Below, piece after piece: positions 43,533-52,226 of a stretch of DNA of 57,764 nt (its first letter is position 1; every line of letters begins with the position of its first letter). The position numbers and the translations under genes were made by a program. This stretch comes from Nostocales cyanobacterium Centralia_MAG_434 (GTDB lineage Bacteria > Cyanobacteriota > Cyanobacteriia > Cyanobacteriales > Nostocaceae): assembly GCA_021324415.1 (NCBI GenBank), contig JAJPJF010000149.1:1-57764 (forward strand). Reading direction: 5' to 3'. A model generated the notes under the pieces. The model ran no database searches. It saw nothing but the letters and a program-made list of their open reading frames with translations, and was not told the origin of the DNA.

Positions 43533-43712
43533 ATAGCAGGCAAAAGAAGCGAAGAATATCATTTATAAATACCATTTAATAGTTACATTTTTGTCCAGAT
43601 AAGAATTAAATAAATCTAGTAAAAATAGATAATTAATCATAAAATTCTAATAGTTGAGATTAAACAAATCTCATACATAATCCAGTCAATTTTCTGTGGA
43701 GATTTTTAAACA

Positions 43713-43946
43713 ATGGCTACTATTGCAATTAATGAATTACGTCCTGCAGGATATGATTTTTTCTCTGATTCTGAAAGCTTTTTGGGAGACCTAAGCGAGC
43801 AGGAACTGAATAACGTTAACGGTGGTACCTCTCCAGTATTTTCCGCCATTATAGAAACCGCTGCTTACTCTAGCTGGCAATGTGGTGCTGCTATTAGTGG
43901 TGCTGTCACTATTGTCGGAAGCCTCATTTATAAAGCTGTTAGCTAA
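43713..43946 (+). CDS. RiPP precursor peptide with 38-residue leader, one Cys
   Basis: A 77-residue peptide. The leader MATIAINELRPAGYDFFSDS ends in NNVNGG after 38 residues, as in the peptides at 34775 and 43996. The 39-residue core starts TSPV and has eight Ser/Thr, one Cys (WQCGAA) and an otherwise hydrophobic sequence. It fits dehydration by the kinase/HopA1 pair and at most one Cys-derived ring. It has its own upstream region, separated from the main operon by a terminator, so it may be expressed more strongly. Confidence 0.8.
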   Translation: MATIAINELRPAGYDFFSDSESFLGDLSEQELNNVNGGTSPVFSAIIETAAYSSWQCGAAISGAVTIVGSLIYKAVS

Positions 43947-43995
43947 CATCTCTCTAAGTCACTGTCAACAAAGTTTACTGAAGGGAAGATTAATC

Positions 43996-44220
43996 ATGTC
44001 ATCAATTGCAATTTCTGACTTAAGAGTTACTGGACTGAGCTTATTTGAAGATTCAGAGAGCTATCTTCAAGAGATAAGTGATGCTGAACTTGGTATCGTT
44101 AATGGTGGAACGAGCCCAGTCGTTGTTTTTGCAACAGCATCCTCAGTAGAATGTGCGACTTTCGTAGCAAGTCTTATTGTAGGAGCTACAGCAGGTATAT
44201 CAGCAGTAACGAAACTTTAA
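43996..44220 (+). CDS. RiPP precursor peptide with 38-residue leader, one Cys, second in tandem
   Basis: A 74-residue peptide starting MSSIAISDLRVTG, with a 38-residue leader ending GIVNGG. The 36-residue core starts TSPV like the previous one and has one Cys (SSVECATF) with a hydrophobic, Ala/Val-rich tail. ATG 43996 is chosen over an upstream in-frame start because it aligns the leader with the other two and follows GAAGGGAAG. It is followed by a strong terminator. The tandem arrangement suggests a two-peptide system or duplication. Confidence 0.8.
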   Translation: MSSIAISDLRVTGLSLFEDSESYLQEISDAELGIVNGGTSPVVVFATASSVECATFVASLIVGATAGISAVTKL

Positions 44221-44244
44221 TTAAAGACTAATTTCTGATTAAAT

Positions 44245-44292
44245 ACCACCTTAATGATATCTATAAGGGTATAATTAAGGTGGTTGCTTTTT
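44245..44292 (+). terminator. Intrinsic terminator of the tandem precursor genes
   Basis: ACCACCTTAAT (44245-44255) and ATTAAGGTGGT (44274-44284) form an 11-bp perfect stem with an 18-base loop, followed by TGC and five T. It lies 25 bases after the precursor stop. Confidence 0.8.
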
Positions 44293-44392
44293 GAAGAATC
44301 ACAAGAGTTTTGTTATTGGGTATCTTTCAGATAAAAATTTGCTCGAATTCTGATTAAGATTGAGAATTTACGAAAATTGTGGAGTAAAATTT

Positions 44393-44695
44393 ATGGATGG
44401 TCTAGTTGGACTTCTTGCAATCTTCCTATTAATAGCTATAGGGTTTAATTTGCTATCACCATCAAAAAACACTATTAATTGGCGGCTCACGAGGCTTGAA
44501 CAAAAAGTAGATCTCTTGATGCAACAATTGAATATAGAATACGTTGATCCGTCATCGGAAACTATCAGACGCTATTTAATGCAAGGTAAGAAGCTGGAAG
44601 CCATTCGTGCATTTCGGGAGCTAAATCCTGGAACAAGCTTGCAGGAAGCTAAGACTGTCGTTGAATCAATTGCACAGACTATTCATCAGTCATAA
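44393..44695 (+). CDS. Membrane-anchored protein with L7/L12 C-terminal-like domain
   Basis: A 100-residue protein starting MDGLVGLLAIFLLIA, a single membrane anchor. After a short coiled region (RLTRLEQKVDLLMQQL), the segment IRRYLMQGKKLEAIRAFRE...SLQEAKTVVESI resembles the ribosomal protein L7/L12 C-terminal domain. Small proteins like this are known in bacteria, with unclear function. It lies between two halves of the RiPP locus. ATG 44393 is preferred because the upstream ATG at 44360 would put charged residues before the membrane segment. Confidence 0.65.
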   Translation: MDGLVGLLAIFLLIAIGFNLLSPSKNTINWRLTRLEQKVDLLMQQLNIEYVDPSSETIRRYLMQGKKLEAIRAFRELNPGTSLQEAKTVVESIAQTIHQS

Positions 44696-44783
44696 GCCAA
44701 TATGGTTACTGTTAAGCATCAGTCAACGACCCAGTTACTTCAAACTATAGCAATCCTCATGAGTTGTAAAAATTAAAAGTTTC

Positions 44784-44816
44784 AGAATCCCGATTTCTTG
44801 AAAAAATCGGGATTCT
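44784..44816. repeat. Dispersed hairpin repeat, copy D
   Basis: AGAATCCCGATTT and AAATCGGGATTCT, a 13-bp perfect stem with a 7-base loop, of the same family as 25985-26017 with sequence changes balanced on both arms. It lies between two converging genes. Confidence 0.75.
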
Positions 44817-44849
44817 CCTTACTCAAGAATATTTAAGGCTTGCTATAAG

Positions 44850-45605
44850 CTAAGCTACTTGTTTGTATGAGCTACAGCTGATTATCGGCTTAATTTCCTT
44901 AATTTGTTGTTTTAACCATTCAGAAAATAAATAAACCAGAATTTCGTTATATAGTTTATTATTTAGTTCTGCCATAATTAACTCCTCCACCAAGATGAGA
45001 TGAACGCCTTTAAAAGTCAAAATTGGTTTTAAAATTTGAGGAGGGTTTGCTGCAAAAACAGCAGCAGAAATTTCTGGTCTCAACTCTTGGCGGCGTACTA
45101 TTCCTTTATATCCACATTTTCGGCTTAATGCCTTATCTTGGTTGTATTTATGAGCAACTTCATAAAAACTTATTTCACCTTCTCTAATTGCATAAAAAAG
45201 TTCTATTGCCAAATCTTCATCATCCAAAACTACCTCATACATCACAACACCAGCATAGTTTAGTTGATTCTCAAAAAAGTAGGGTTCAACTTTATGGGCA
45301 AATAGATGTCTTGCTAACTTTCCAAAAATTATATTGGCATAGGCAATTTCTTCAAAATCATCTATTGACAAACTATGTTTTTCCAGCCATGCCCAAGTTT
45401 GCTCAGCATTTTGAAGTTTTTTCATCAAGCGGAAGGTATCTGCTGTTTGTTGAAGTTCTTCTGTCTCTACCTTGATCCCCGCCTCAACTGCAGCATTTTC
45501 AATAATCTTTCGGGTCACAATTTGTTCAACTATTTCAGGAATCGTGCAAGATATTTTGACTTGATGAAGAATCTCTTCATTAGTAATAGTGATAGTTTTT
45601 GACAT
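44850..45605 (-). CDS. Second parvulin-like (PpiC/SurA-like) foldase
   Basis: A 251-residue protein starting MSKTITITNEEILHQVK, with GGGAGAA before the ATG at 45605. The N-terminal half resembles the foldase at 42525 (EELQQTADTFRLMKKL versus EELQAAGDTFRQERKL). The parvulin half is diverged (VMYEVVL, AHKYNQDKALSRKCGYKGIVRR, PEISAAVFAA), so isomerase activity is uncertain. It lies upstream-facing next to the HlyD and ABC genes on the minus strand and may chaperone peptides to the exporter. Confidence 0.8.
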   Translation of the reverse strand: MSKTITITNEEILHQVKISCTIPEIVEQIVTRKIIENAAVEAGIKVETEELQQTADTFRLMKKLQNAEQTWAWLEKHSLSIDDFEEIAYANIIFGKLARHLFAHKVEPYFFENQLNYAGVVMYEVVLDDEDLAIELFYAIREGEISFYEVAHKYNQDKALSRKCGYKGIVRRQELRPEISAAVFAANPPQILKPILTFKGVHLILVEELIMAELNNKLYNEILVYLFSEWLKQQIKEIKPIISCSSYKQVA

Positions 45606-45649
45606 GATATTCTCCCAATCATTTCCGTTACAACAATATCCATCTCCTT

Positions 45650-45784
45650 GGGAGCATCCCATTTCAGAATAAGTAGTACGAGTGTCTCGCTCAGGTAATA
45701 TGGATATGGCCAGCGAGCAAGATGTGAGTGCAAAGCACACGCTTCGCGAACGCACTACAAAATAAATATGCTAGGGATGCACCC
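45650..45784. mobile_element. MITE-like element, copy 2
   Basis: The 135-bp element starts GGGAGCATCCCATTT and ends GGGATGCACCC. Its ends match copy 1 (29386-29518) in the opposite orientation, but an inner module (gtgagtgcaaag to the palindrome TTCGCGAA) reads in the same orientation in both, so this part has been inverted relative to the ends. Confidence 0.75.
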
Positions 45785-45790
45785 ATCTCT

Positions 45791-45855
45791 CTTCCCCTTG
45801 TCTCCCCTGTCCTCCTTGTCTCCCCTGTCCTCCTTGTCCCCTTGTCCCCCTTCCT
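45791..45855. repeat. Pyrimidine-rich 9-bp array
   Basis: Units of ttgtctccc, tgtcctcc and ttgtccccc type, the same family as the array inside hypF. It fills the gap after the HlyD gene. Confidence 0.8.
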
Positions 45856-45874
45856 TCTCTCTCAAATAGGACCA

Positions 45875-47455
45875 CTACAACTTCACTCCACCCTGCTGTA
45901 ACTTCTTAAACGGATCAAGTAGAAAATCAATAATTCGACGTTGACGAACAATGACTTCAGCCGTTGCTGTATCACCAGGATGTAAGGGAATGCATTTTTT
46001 CCCACTAAAAATACAATGTTGATTTATAACAATATTTAAGGTGTATGCTGCTACTTTTCCAGTAGGTGTATCTACATCTGATGTAGTAGGAGAAATTTCG
46101 ATTAACTTACCTGCCACTACTCCGTATTCTTCAAAGGGATAAGCATCAAATTTTAGCTTAACTGGTAATCCCCTTCTTAAAGAACCACTTTCAGTTGTTG
46201 GCATTTGTGCCCGAATCATTAAAGGCGAATTTTGTGGCGCAATTTCTGCTATCATCGTTCCCGGCTGAACCACAGAAGCAGCTTTTTGAATTGGTAACTG
46301 AAAGACAGTACCACTGACAGGAGCTTTTAAAACTCGTTGCCCTATTTGAAACTCTAAAGATTGGATTTGACTCTTGTTTTGAGCAATGTCTGATTTGAGC
46401 GTTGTGATTTCTGTATCTATATTCTTCACTTGGTCTTGAGTTTTAAGAATAGCAAGCTTGCCGGTTTTCATCAAAGTTTGATAACTACTTTCTTGCTCTT
46501 TTAACTTCAATTGTGCCTGTTCGATGTCTACCTGATATTGACGAATATTCCTTTCATAACTACTTTTTTGTTCCAATAGACGTAGTCTATTTTGAACGAC
46601 ATCTAATTTACTTTGTTCATATGACTTTTGCCTTTGTTTAAGGATATCTTCCTGCTGTACAATATTAACTTCTGCAACAATTCCTTCTTTTCTTAACTGG
46701 CTATATCGCTCAACTTCGTGAAAAGCACTCGCTAAGCTACTTTCATCTAACTTTTTGGATGTTTGACTATGCTCAAAAGATTTCTCTGCCTCACTGACTT
46801 GAGCTAATTTTTCTTCTTTTTGTAAGTTATAAGCATTTTTCAGAGCATAAAGAGTTTGCTTGGCCTGTTCAATTTGAGCCTGTTTTTCTAGCTCTTGGGC
46901 TTGATTCTGTTGCTGTTGGGTTGTTAAAGTTAAAATCGCCTGATTTTTTAATATATTCAGTTGTGCAAGTCTATTTAATTGTCCTTCTAGTTTATCCTTG
47001 GCTTGTCGTAAATCTGCCTTAACGAGTTCTGATTCTAAAACTAAAAGAATCTGACCTTTTTCAACAAATTCACCTTCCTTGACATGTATTTCTGAAACAG
47101 TTCCTGCAACAGCAGCATCTAATTTAACAGTTTTGTCTTCTGGTTCAATTCGACCTCTAGCCACACCGGTTTCATCCACCTTAAAAAGCATTGCCCAAGG
47201 TAAAACAATAGATACAAAAATTACTAAAAAATAAAGTAATCCTCTGGTCCAAATTTGCGGTAAGCTATCCAGCAATTCCTTAGAAACATCAGACCAATCA
47301 TCGGTTGATGTAGACGCTGTTTGAGAAATGACAGTTTCAGAGGACTGATTATCTTGAGGAATCTCGCTACTGACCTGTTCTGGCAATGTGTTCGCAGAGT
47401 TCTGAGCATTCTCATGGATTTGGGTATGAACCCGTCCATTCAATGTGTTTGGCAT
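45875..47455 (-). CDS. HlyD-family periplasmic adaptor of the peptide exporter
   Basis: A 526-residue membrane-fusion protein. One membrane segment (about residues 75-95, GLLYFLVIFVSIVLPWAM) is followed by a lipoyl-like half (VDETGVARGRIEP, VKEGEFVEKGQILLVL), a long coiled coil rich in Gln, Glu and Lys, and a second lipoyl/beta-barrel part (LKAPVSGTVFQL). It would link the inner-membrane ABC exporter to the outer membrane. ATG 47455 (MPNTLNGRV) is preferred because AGGGGC precedes it; an upstream ATG at 47473 adds six residues. It lies 92 bases after the ABC gene. Confidence 0.9.
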   Translation of the reverse strand: MPNTLNGRVHTQIHENAQNSANTLPEQVSSEIPQDNQSSETVISQTASTSTDDWSDVSKELLDSLPQIWTRGLLYFLVIFVSIVLPWAMLFKVDETGVARGRIEPEDKTVKLDAAVAGTVSEIHVKEGEFVEKGQILLVLESELVKADLRQAKDKLEGQLNRLAQLNILKNQAILTLTTQQQQNQAQELEKQAQIEQAKQTLYALKNAYNLQKEEKLAQVSEAEKSFEHSQTSKKLDESSLASAFHEVERYSQLRKEGIVAEVNIVQQEDILKQRQKSYEQSKLDVVQNRLRLLEQKSSYERNIRQYQVDIEQAQLKLKEQESSYQTLMKTGKLAILKTQDQVKNIDTEITTLKSDIAQNKSQIQSLEFQIGQRVLKAPVSGTVFQLPIQKAASVVQPGTMIAEIAPQNSPLMIRAQMPTTESGSLRRGLPVKLKFDAYPFEEYGVVAGKLIEISPTTSDVDTPTGKVAAYTLNIVINQHCIFSGKKCIPLHPGDTATAEVIVRQRRIIDFLLDPFKKLQQGGVKL

Positions 47456-47547
47456 GATTGCCCCTATTATCAATTTTTAATTTTTGTCTTTTTGAATTGA
47501 TCAAGAGTAATGAGTCTTTCTATGACTCTGTACCAATTACCCTCTGT

Positions 47548-50280
47548 TCATCCCGCAATATCTAATTGCTGTTGATTGAGATAAAAATAATGCCCTCGTT
47601 TTGCCATCAATTCTGGGTGTGTGCCACTCTCAATCAACACACCTCGATCTAGCACTAAAATTAAATCTGCATTTCGTACTGTTGAAAGGCGATGAGCAAT
47701 GACTAATGTGGTTCGTCCCTGAAGAATTGTGGCCAAATTCCGCTGAATTATCCTTTCAGACTCGCTATCGAGATGAGAAGTTGCTTCATCCAAAATTAAT
47801 AGCTTGGGATTACCTAACAATGCTCTAGCGATCGCAAGCCGCTGTCGCTGTCCACCAGATAACATCCCTCCACCTTCACCAATCTGTGTTTCATAGCCCA
47901 TGGGCAACTTCTTAATAAACTCATCAGCACCAGCTAACTGCGCCGCCTCAATAACTTCTCCCAATTCTGCGCCAGGATGCCCCAAGCTAATATTCTCTCG
48001 AATCGTACCACCAAACAAAAAGGTATCTTGGTCCACTACCCCAACTTGCTGACGTAGAGATTGCAAAGAAATACTGGTAATATCCTGTCCATCAATCAAT
48101 ACTTTACCGTCTGTGGGGGGATACAGACCTAAAACTAATTTAGAGATGGTCGTTTTGCCTGAACCACTACGTCCTACCAAGGCAACCATTTGTCCTGGCT
48201 TGACTTCAAAATTGAGATTTTCTAAAACATTCACATCGCTTTCTGGATGATAGCGAAATGTCACATTTTTAAAGCAGATATGTCCTCGAATAAGTGGTAA
48301 TCGCTGCCTAACTTGATGCTGCAAATCTTCTTCTGGTTCAGCATCCAATACATCATTGATCCTTTCCACTGCAATCACCACTTCTTGTAACTGATTCCAT
48401 AACACTGTTAAGCGTTGGAAAGGCGTAATAATATTTCCAAGTAGCATGTTAAATGCTACCAACTGGCCAATAGTTAGCTGGTTTTGAATCACCAAGTGTG
48501 CCCCAAACCACAATAAGGCAGTCGTTATCACGGCATGAATTGTGTTGCTGAAGATTTGTAACCTATTGCTGATAACTTGACCCGAAAAGTTAGTTTTTAT
48601 CTCCTTATTTAATAACTCTTCCCAATGCCAACGCACAGTTTGCTCAACTGCTGTGGATTTAACAGTCCGTACACCAGTTAAGGCTTCAATTAGATAACTA
48701 CTCTCATTAGCAATAGCACCAAAGATTTCTCGAGAAATTCTTTGTAAAAAAGGTGTAGCAATCAGTGCTAGCAGGAAAAAAGGCGGTATGACCACCAATA
48801 CCAGCAATGCCATTTGCCAGCTGTACCAAAACATCAACCCTACATAAATAAACACAGTGAGTAAATCTAGGAGAATAGATAATGCCTCACCAGAAAGAAA
48901 GCGTTGAATTTTGCGGTTTTCTTGGACGCGGGTAACAATATCCCCTACGTAACGAGACTCGAAGAAACTTAGGGGTAGCCGCAGCGTATGGCGAATAAAC
49001 GCAATAATTAATGCTAAATCCACCTTATTTGCTGTGTGGTCTAACAGATATTGCCGTAAGCCTGTCATCGCCACTCGGAAGAGACTAAAAATGAGCAACC
49101 CTAACCCCACTGCCGTTAAGGTTAATTCAGAGCGCTGAACTACGACTCGGTCTAAAATTAACTGGGTGAATAAAGGAGTGATGAGTCCAAATATCTGGAT
49201 AAACACGGAAGCGATAAACACCTCCAGCATGACCAACTCATGAGGCTTCATCAATTCAAAGAATTGCCAAAACGGAGTTGCAGTCTCTTTGGCATCTTTA
49301 AGAAAAACTGTTGGTTGCAGCAGGAGGGTATAACCAGTCCAGTCGGCTTTAAATTCAGCGTAGCTGAGAGTTCGTTGACCAAGGGCTGGGTCTGCGACAA
49401 CAACTTGATGTCGTGTGATCTCATAGACAACAATGTAGTGTTTGCCTTCCCAGTGAGCAATAGCAGGCAATTTTTGCTTTGCCAGTTGGTCAAGACTGGC
49501 TTTCACAGGTCGTGTTGCAAAGCCAATACTTTCTGCTGCTGTTGCTAACCCCCTCAAGGATGCGCCATTACGGTCAACATTGGCGATATCCCGCAAGCGG
49601 TTGACACTAAAGTTTTTCCCCCAATAGCGAGACACCATCACTAAACAAGCTGCACCGCAGTCTGATCCACTTTGTTGAGCAAAAAATGGATAGCGCCTCA
49701 TCACTCGTTGCCACAGATGGCCAACTCTCTGTGTGGGACTAGGAAAATAAGCTTTGCTAATCTTTCTCTGGGACTTTGACTTAACCTCTGATGTTGATGT
49801 ATCTGTTTTATGAGGCTGATTTGAGTCAGCTACCTCAATTGAGGGGTTATCTGAATTGACAATTGGGGAAGGGTCTCGGCTACAAGCCTGACTCCATAAA
49901 TGTTGCCGGATTTGTGGATACTTTGCCATGAATGGCAATAGCACCTGACTCGGGATAAAACACAAATGTAAATCTACGGAAGCCCTCGCCCCATAAGGCT
50001 GAAAATTTGTATTTGGGAACAAGGTAAACTCCCCAAATGATTCCCCGACAGATAGAGTCGTGATCAATTCACCTGTGTTATCTAGCAGTCTCACCTTGCC
50101 AGAAATCACAATATAAATACCAGGTTCTACATCGGTTCCTTGCCAGAATTTTCCCAGTCTCGGCTTGAGAAATTTAGTTTGTTCAAGACAGCGCTGGAAT
50201 TCTTCTTCAGACAGGGAATAGCCCAAAGTATTGCTCAACTGTTGCAGAGAAAGCAACTGCTCTGGTAAATGTTGCACCAT
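47548..50280 (-). CDS. Peptidase-containing ABC exporter with cyclic-nucleotide-binding domain
   Basis: A 910-residue protein that cuts leaders after Gly-Gly and exports the peptide. Domains in order: cNMP-binding-like (about residues 30-130, GKFWQGTDVEPGIYIV...SFGEFTLFP), linker, C39 peptidase (about 198-325; Cys208 in SGSDCGAACL, His281, Asp297), membrane domain of about six helices (340-630), and ATPase (Walker A GRSGSGKTT 703-711, LSGGQ 807-811, Walker B LLILDE 827-832). The cNMP domain might gate export by cAMP or cGMP; this is a known cyanobacterial arrangement. Its start overlaps the HTH gene by 74 bases. Confidence 0.93.
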   Translation of the reverse strand: MVQHLPEQLLSLQQLSNTLGYSLSEEEFQRCLEQTKFLKPRLGKFWQGTDVEPGIYIVISGKVRLLDNTGELITTLSVGESFGEFTLFPNTNFQPYGARASVDLHLCFIPSQVLLPFMAKYPQIRQHLWSQACSRDPSPIVNSDNPSIEVADSNQPHKTDTSTSEVKSKSQRKISKAYFPSPTQRVGHLWQRVMRRYPFFAQQSGSDCGAACLVMVSRYWGKNFSVNRLRDIANVDRNGASLRGLATAAESIGFATRPVKASLDQLAKQKLPAIAHWEGKHYIVVYEITRHQVVVADPALGQRTLSYAEFKADWTGYTLLLQPTVFLKDAKETATPFWQFFELMKPHELVMLEVFIASVFIQIFGLITPLFTQLILDRVVVQRSELTLTAVGLGLLIFSLFRVAMTGLRQYLLDHTANKVDLALIIAFIRHTLRLPLSFFESRYVGDIVTRVQENRKIQRFLSGEALSILLDLLTVFIYVGLMFWYSWQMALLVLVVIPPFFLLALIATPFLQRISREIFGAIANESSYLIEALTGVRTVKSTAVEQTVRWHWEELLNKEIKTNFSGQVISNRLQIFSNTIHAVITTALLWFGAHLVIQNQLTIGQLVAFNMLLGNIITPFQRLTVLWNQLQEVVIAVERINDVLDAEPEEDLQHQVRQRLPLIRGHICFKNVTFRYHPESDVNVLENLNFEVKPGQMVALVGRSGSGKTTISKLVLGLYPPTDGKVLIDGQDITSISLQSLRQQVGVVDQDTFLFGGTIRENISLGHPGAELGEVIEAAQLAGADEFIKKLPMGYETQIGEGGGMLSGGQRQRLAIARALLGNPKLLILDEATSHLDSESERIIQRNLATILQGRTTLVIAHRLSTVRNADLILVLDRGVLIESGTHPELMAKRGHYFYLNQQQLDIAG

Positions 50281-50899
50281 AAATTTCTGAATCTATCCCT
50301 AATTTTGCTAAATCAATAGGCAAAAATTCCGCATTATCCTTTGGATTTGCCAAATTGAGGTCACGAATCAAGATTTTAGAACTTGTAGCTTTTTGACTCG
50401 TCGTGTCTTCAGTGTTGTTGGGTTTTGGACGGGTCGATAAACCCATCTGTTTGAGCAGTCGTTTAATATGGCGATCGCTGACTTCAACCCCAAACTCTTT
50501 TTTCAAATGTTTTTGTAGCCAGCTAGCTGTCCACCGTCGAAATGCATAGCCATAATCACGGGGACTATGAGTCACTAGTTCTTTCAAACGTTCCAAATAT
50601 TCTTCATTGACTGCTTTTGGACGACCAATAGGACACTCTTGCCATTGGTGTGCCATTCCAGTACGAGCTATATGCATCCAATGCCTTGCTGTAGCTGGAC
50701 AACATCCGAGAGTTTGACAAATTTCAGTTTGAGATTTCCCTCGATCTGCTAGCAACATAATTTCAATGCGCTGGCGATAAGACTCAGGTAGATCCTCTTG
50801 TAAACTTTTTTGCAATGTTTTGCTTTGAAAGGGTGTTAAAAATTTACCTGTTGGATTGTCTGAAATTTGAGTGCTATGCTTAGCTTGCTGATGAGACAT
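50207..50899 (-). CDS. Helix-turn-helix protein at the head of the exporter operon
   Basis: A 230-residue protein with an N-terminal HTH (RIEIMLLADRGKSQTEICQTLGCCPATARHWM) and a winged-HTH region (WTASWLQKHLKKEFGVEVSDRHIKRLLKQMG), a layout like the DNA-binding part of IS630-type transposases but without the DDE domain. Similar proteins sit beside C39 exporters in other cyanobacteria, so it is probably a regulator of the locus. The start is uncertain: ATG 50899 is used, but ATG 50953 (after AAAGGTGG) would add 18 residues. Confidence 0.7.
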   Translation of the reverse strand: MSHQQAKHSTQISDNPTGKFLTPFQSKTLQKSLQEDLPESYRQRIEIMLLADRGKSQTEICQTLGCCPATARHWMHIARTGMAHQWQECPIGRPKAVNEEYLERLKELVTHSPRDYGYAFRRWTASWLQKHLKKEFGVEVSDRHIKRLLKQMGLSTRPKPNNTEDTTSQKATSSKILIRDLNLANPKDNAEFLPIDLAKLGIDSEIYGATFTRAVAFSATVEQYFGLFPV

Positions 50900-50953
50900 A
50901 CACGTACAATTTGAACTGCTTGATACAAAGGCATGAATAATGAGAGCATCCAC

Positions 50954-51854
50954 CTTTAGTTGATGCTAAGTAAATTACTTTTGATAGTGCTGCATAACAG
51001 CTATTATTCAGTCAATAAGTTCAAGTTGTGTGGCGAAACAGTATCAGTAGACAACTCTATTTCTAGAGATATCAGTACTTATACTTTATCATCAAAATTG
51101 TAGCTTTTTATACATTGCTAAACGAACTGAGAATCACACAGTTTAACTTATAAGTCAGTGTCATTTAGATTAGCTTATGTGTGAGTAATAAAGTTAATTG
51201 ACAGTGATGTTATGTATTACTTGTCTAAGTGTGCAAGAGATTTTTGAAGTCTTAAAAACTATGTTGGAGCCATTTGGTACTTCCTACATTGCTACAATGT
51301 ATCCTCACTTGCGTAAAGACTACCATTTCAACTCCTTTTAAGAATCAGAGGTTATATTAACCAGAATGAATCATACGATTTATAAAAACATTTGAACGTA
51401 AAGGTCTGGTTAACAAAAAGGTAATTTTTACTATCTTTTTTTGTTTAAAAATGTAAACAAAAGTGTGATTCTCATTATTTTTTATTTATAAATGTAAATA
51501 AAAGGACGACTTTTACTATTTCAAATTGAGAAAACGTAATAAAAGATAAAATTTGATACATTTTTTGCTGAATCAATGTATAGTTTTTTTAAGAAAAGTA
51601 TTCAAATATGGTAGTCCTCCTCAATCTTTATGAAAAATGAGAATCCCGGTTTCTTGGAGGAACCGAGATTCTCAGATTTTCGGTTTTCATAACTCCTACA
51701 CGGATTGCTATAGCCTAAAAAATTTCTTAAGAAAGTTGCTATCACCAGGACACTGCCAAAGAATAAAAACGCTTCTGCTTATAGTGTTTTTATCGCTTAT
51801 TTTGGCTAATCCTGGTTGTATCAGATAGCACTTCCGTGAGAGTGGCTAGGTGGC
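50954..51854. other. Long AT-rich intergenic region
   Basis: About 900 bases without a supported gene, apart from hairpin copy E. Two imperfect tandem units (ttaaaaatgtaaacaaaag and ttataaatgtaaataaaag, about 55 bases apart near 51442 and 51487) stand out. The region should hold the promoter of the HTH-exporter operon, but no clear -35/-10 pair was found. Confidence 0.4.
51639..51673. repeat. Dispersed hairpin repeat, copy E
   Basis: GAGAATCCCGGTT and AACCGAGATTCTC form a stem of 13 bp with one mismatch, of the same family as 25985-26017 and closest to copy D. Confidence 0.75.
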
Positions 51855-52226
51855 TCACAGCCAATCTCGATAAGCTGATATTTCATTCACGCTGATTTCA
51901 AATGGTGTCCCTTTGCCAAAAGGCGGGTAGACCTTGATTTTAGCGCTACTAACAAATCGTTCTAACCTATTTCCGATCTGTGGAATATTGCTGACTACAT
52001 GCCAATAAGTGACGATATCAGGGCAGTCAATGACTAGCGTGAGAGTACTGCTATCTGTGGTGATATACCATTGACAACTAGACAACAATGCTCGTGTAAT
52101 ACCATCACAGGCTTCAAAAAAGCATCTGCCAGTAGATCGTTCTAATTGCCAACGCAGTATCCTATCAATTTGTGTTGCTTCAGATGGTGGCAAATCATCA
52201 GCGGGAAGGAAGGATTTATTTTTCAT
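51855..52226 (-). CDS. Hypothetical protein
   Basis: A 123-residue soluble protein starting MKNKSFLPADDLPPSEA. It contains RILRWQLERSTGRCFFEACDGITRAL, a beta-rich middle (WYITTDSSTLTLVIDCPD) and an end with YPPFGKGTPFEISVNE. I do not recognise the family. ATG 52226 is used; the frame is open upstream to 52289 but that part looks like spacer. The coding pattern is convincing but the job is unknown. Confidence 0.55.
   Translation of the reverse strand: MKNKSFLPADDLPPSEATQIDRILRWQLERSTGRCFFEACDGITRALLSSCQWYITTDSSTLTLVIDCPDIVTYWHVVSNIPQIGNRLERFVSSAKIKVYPPFGKGTPFEISVNEISAYRDWL

Noticed and set aside
45606-45755. N-terminal extension of the second foldase
   Set aside because: The extra 50 codons run through the MITE-like element and lack homology; the ATG at 45605 has its own ribosome site.
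51637-51828. Open frame of 63 residues with a hydrophobic end
   Set aside because: It begins inside hairpin repeat copy E and has no ribosome site or homology.
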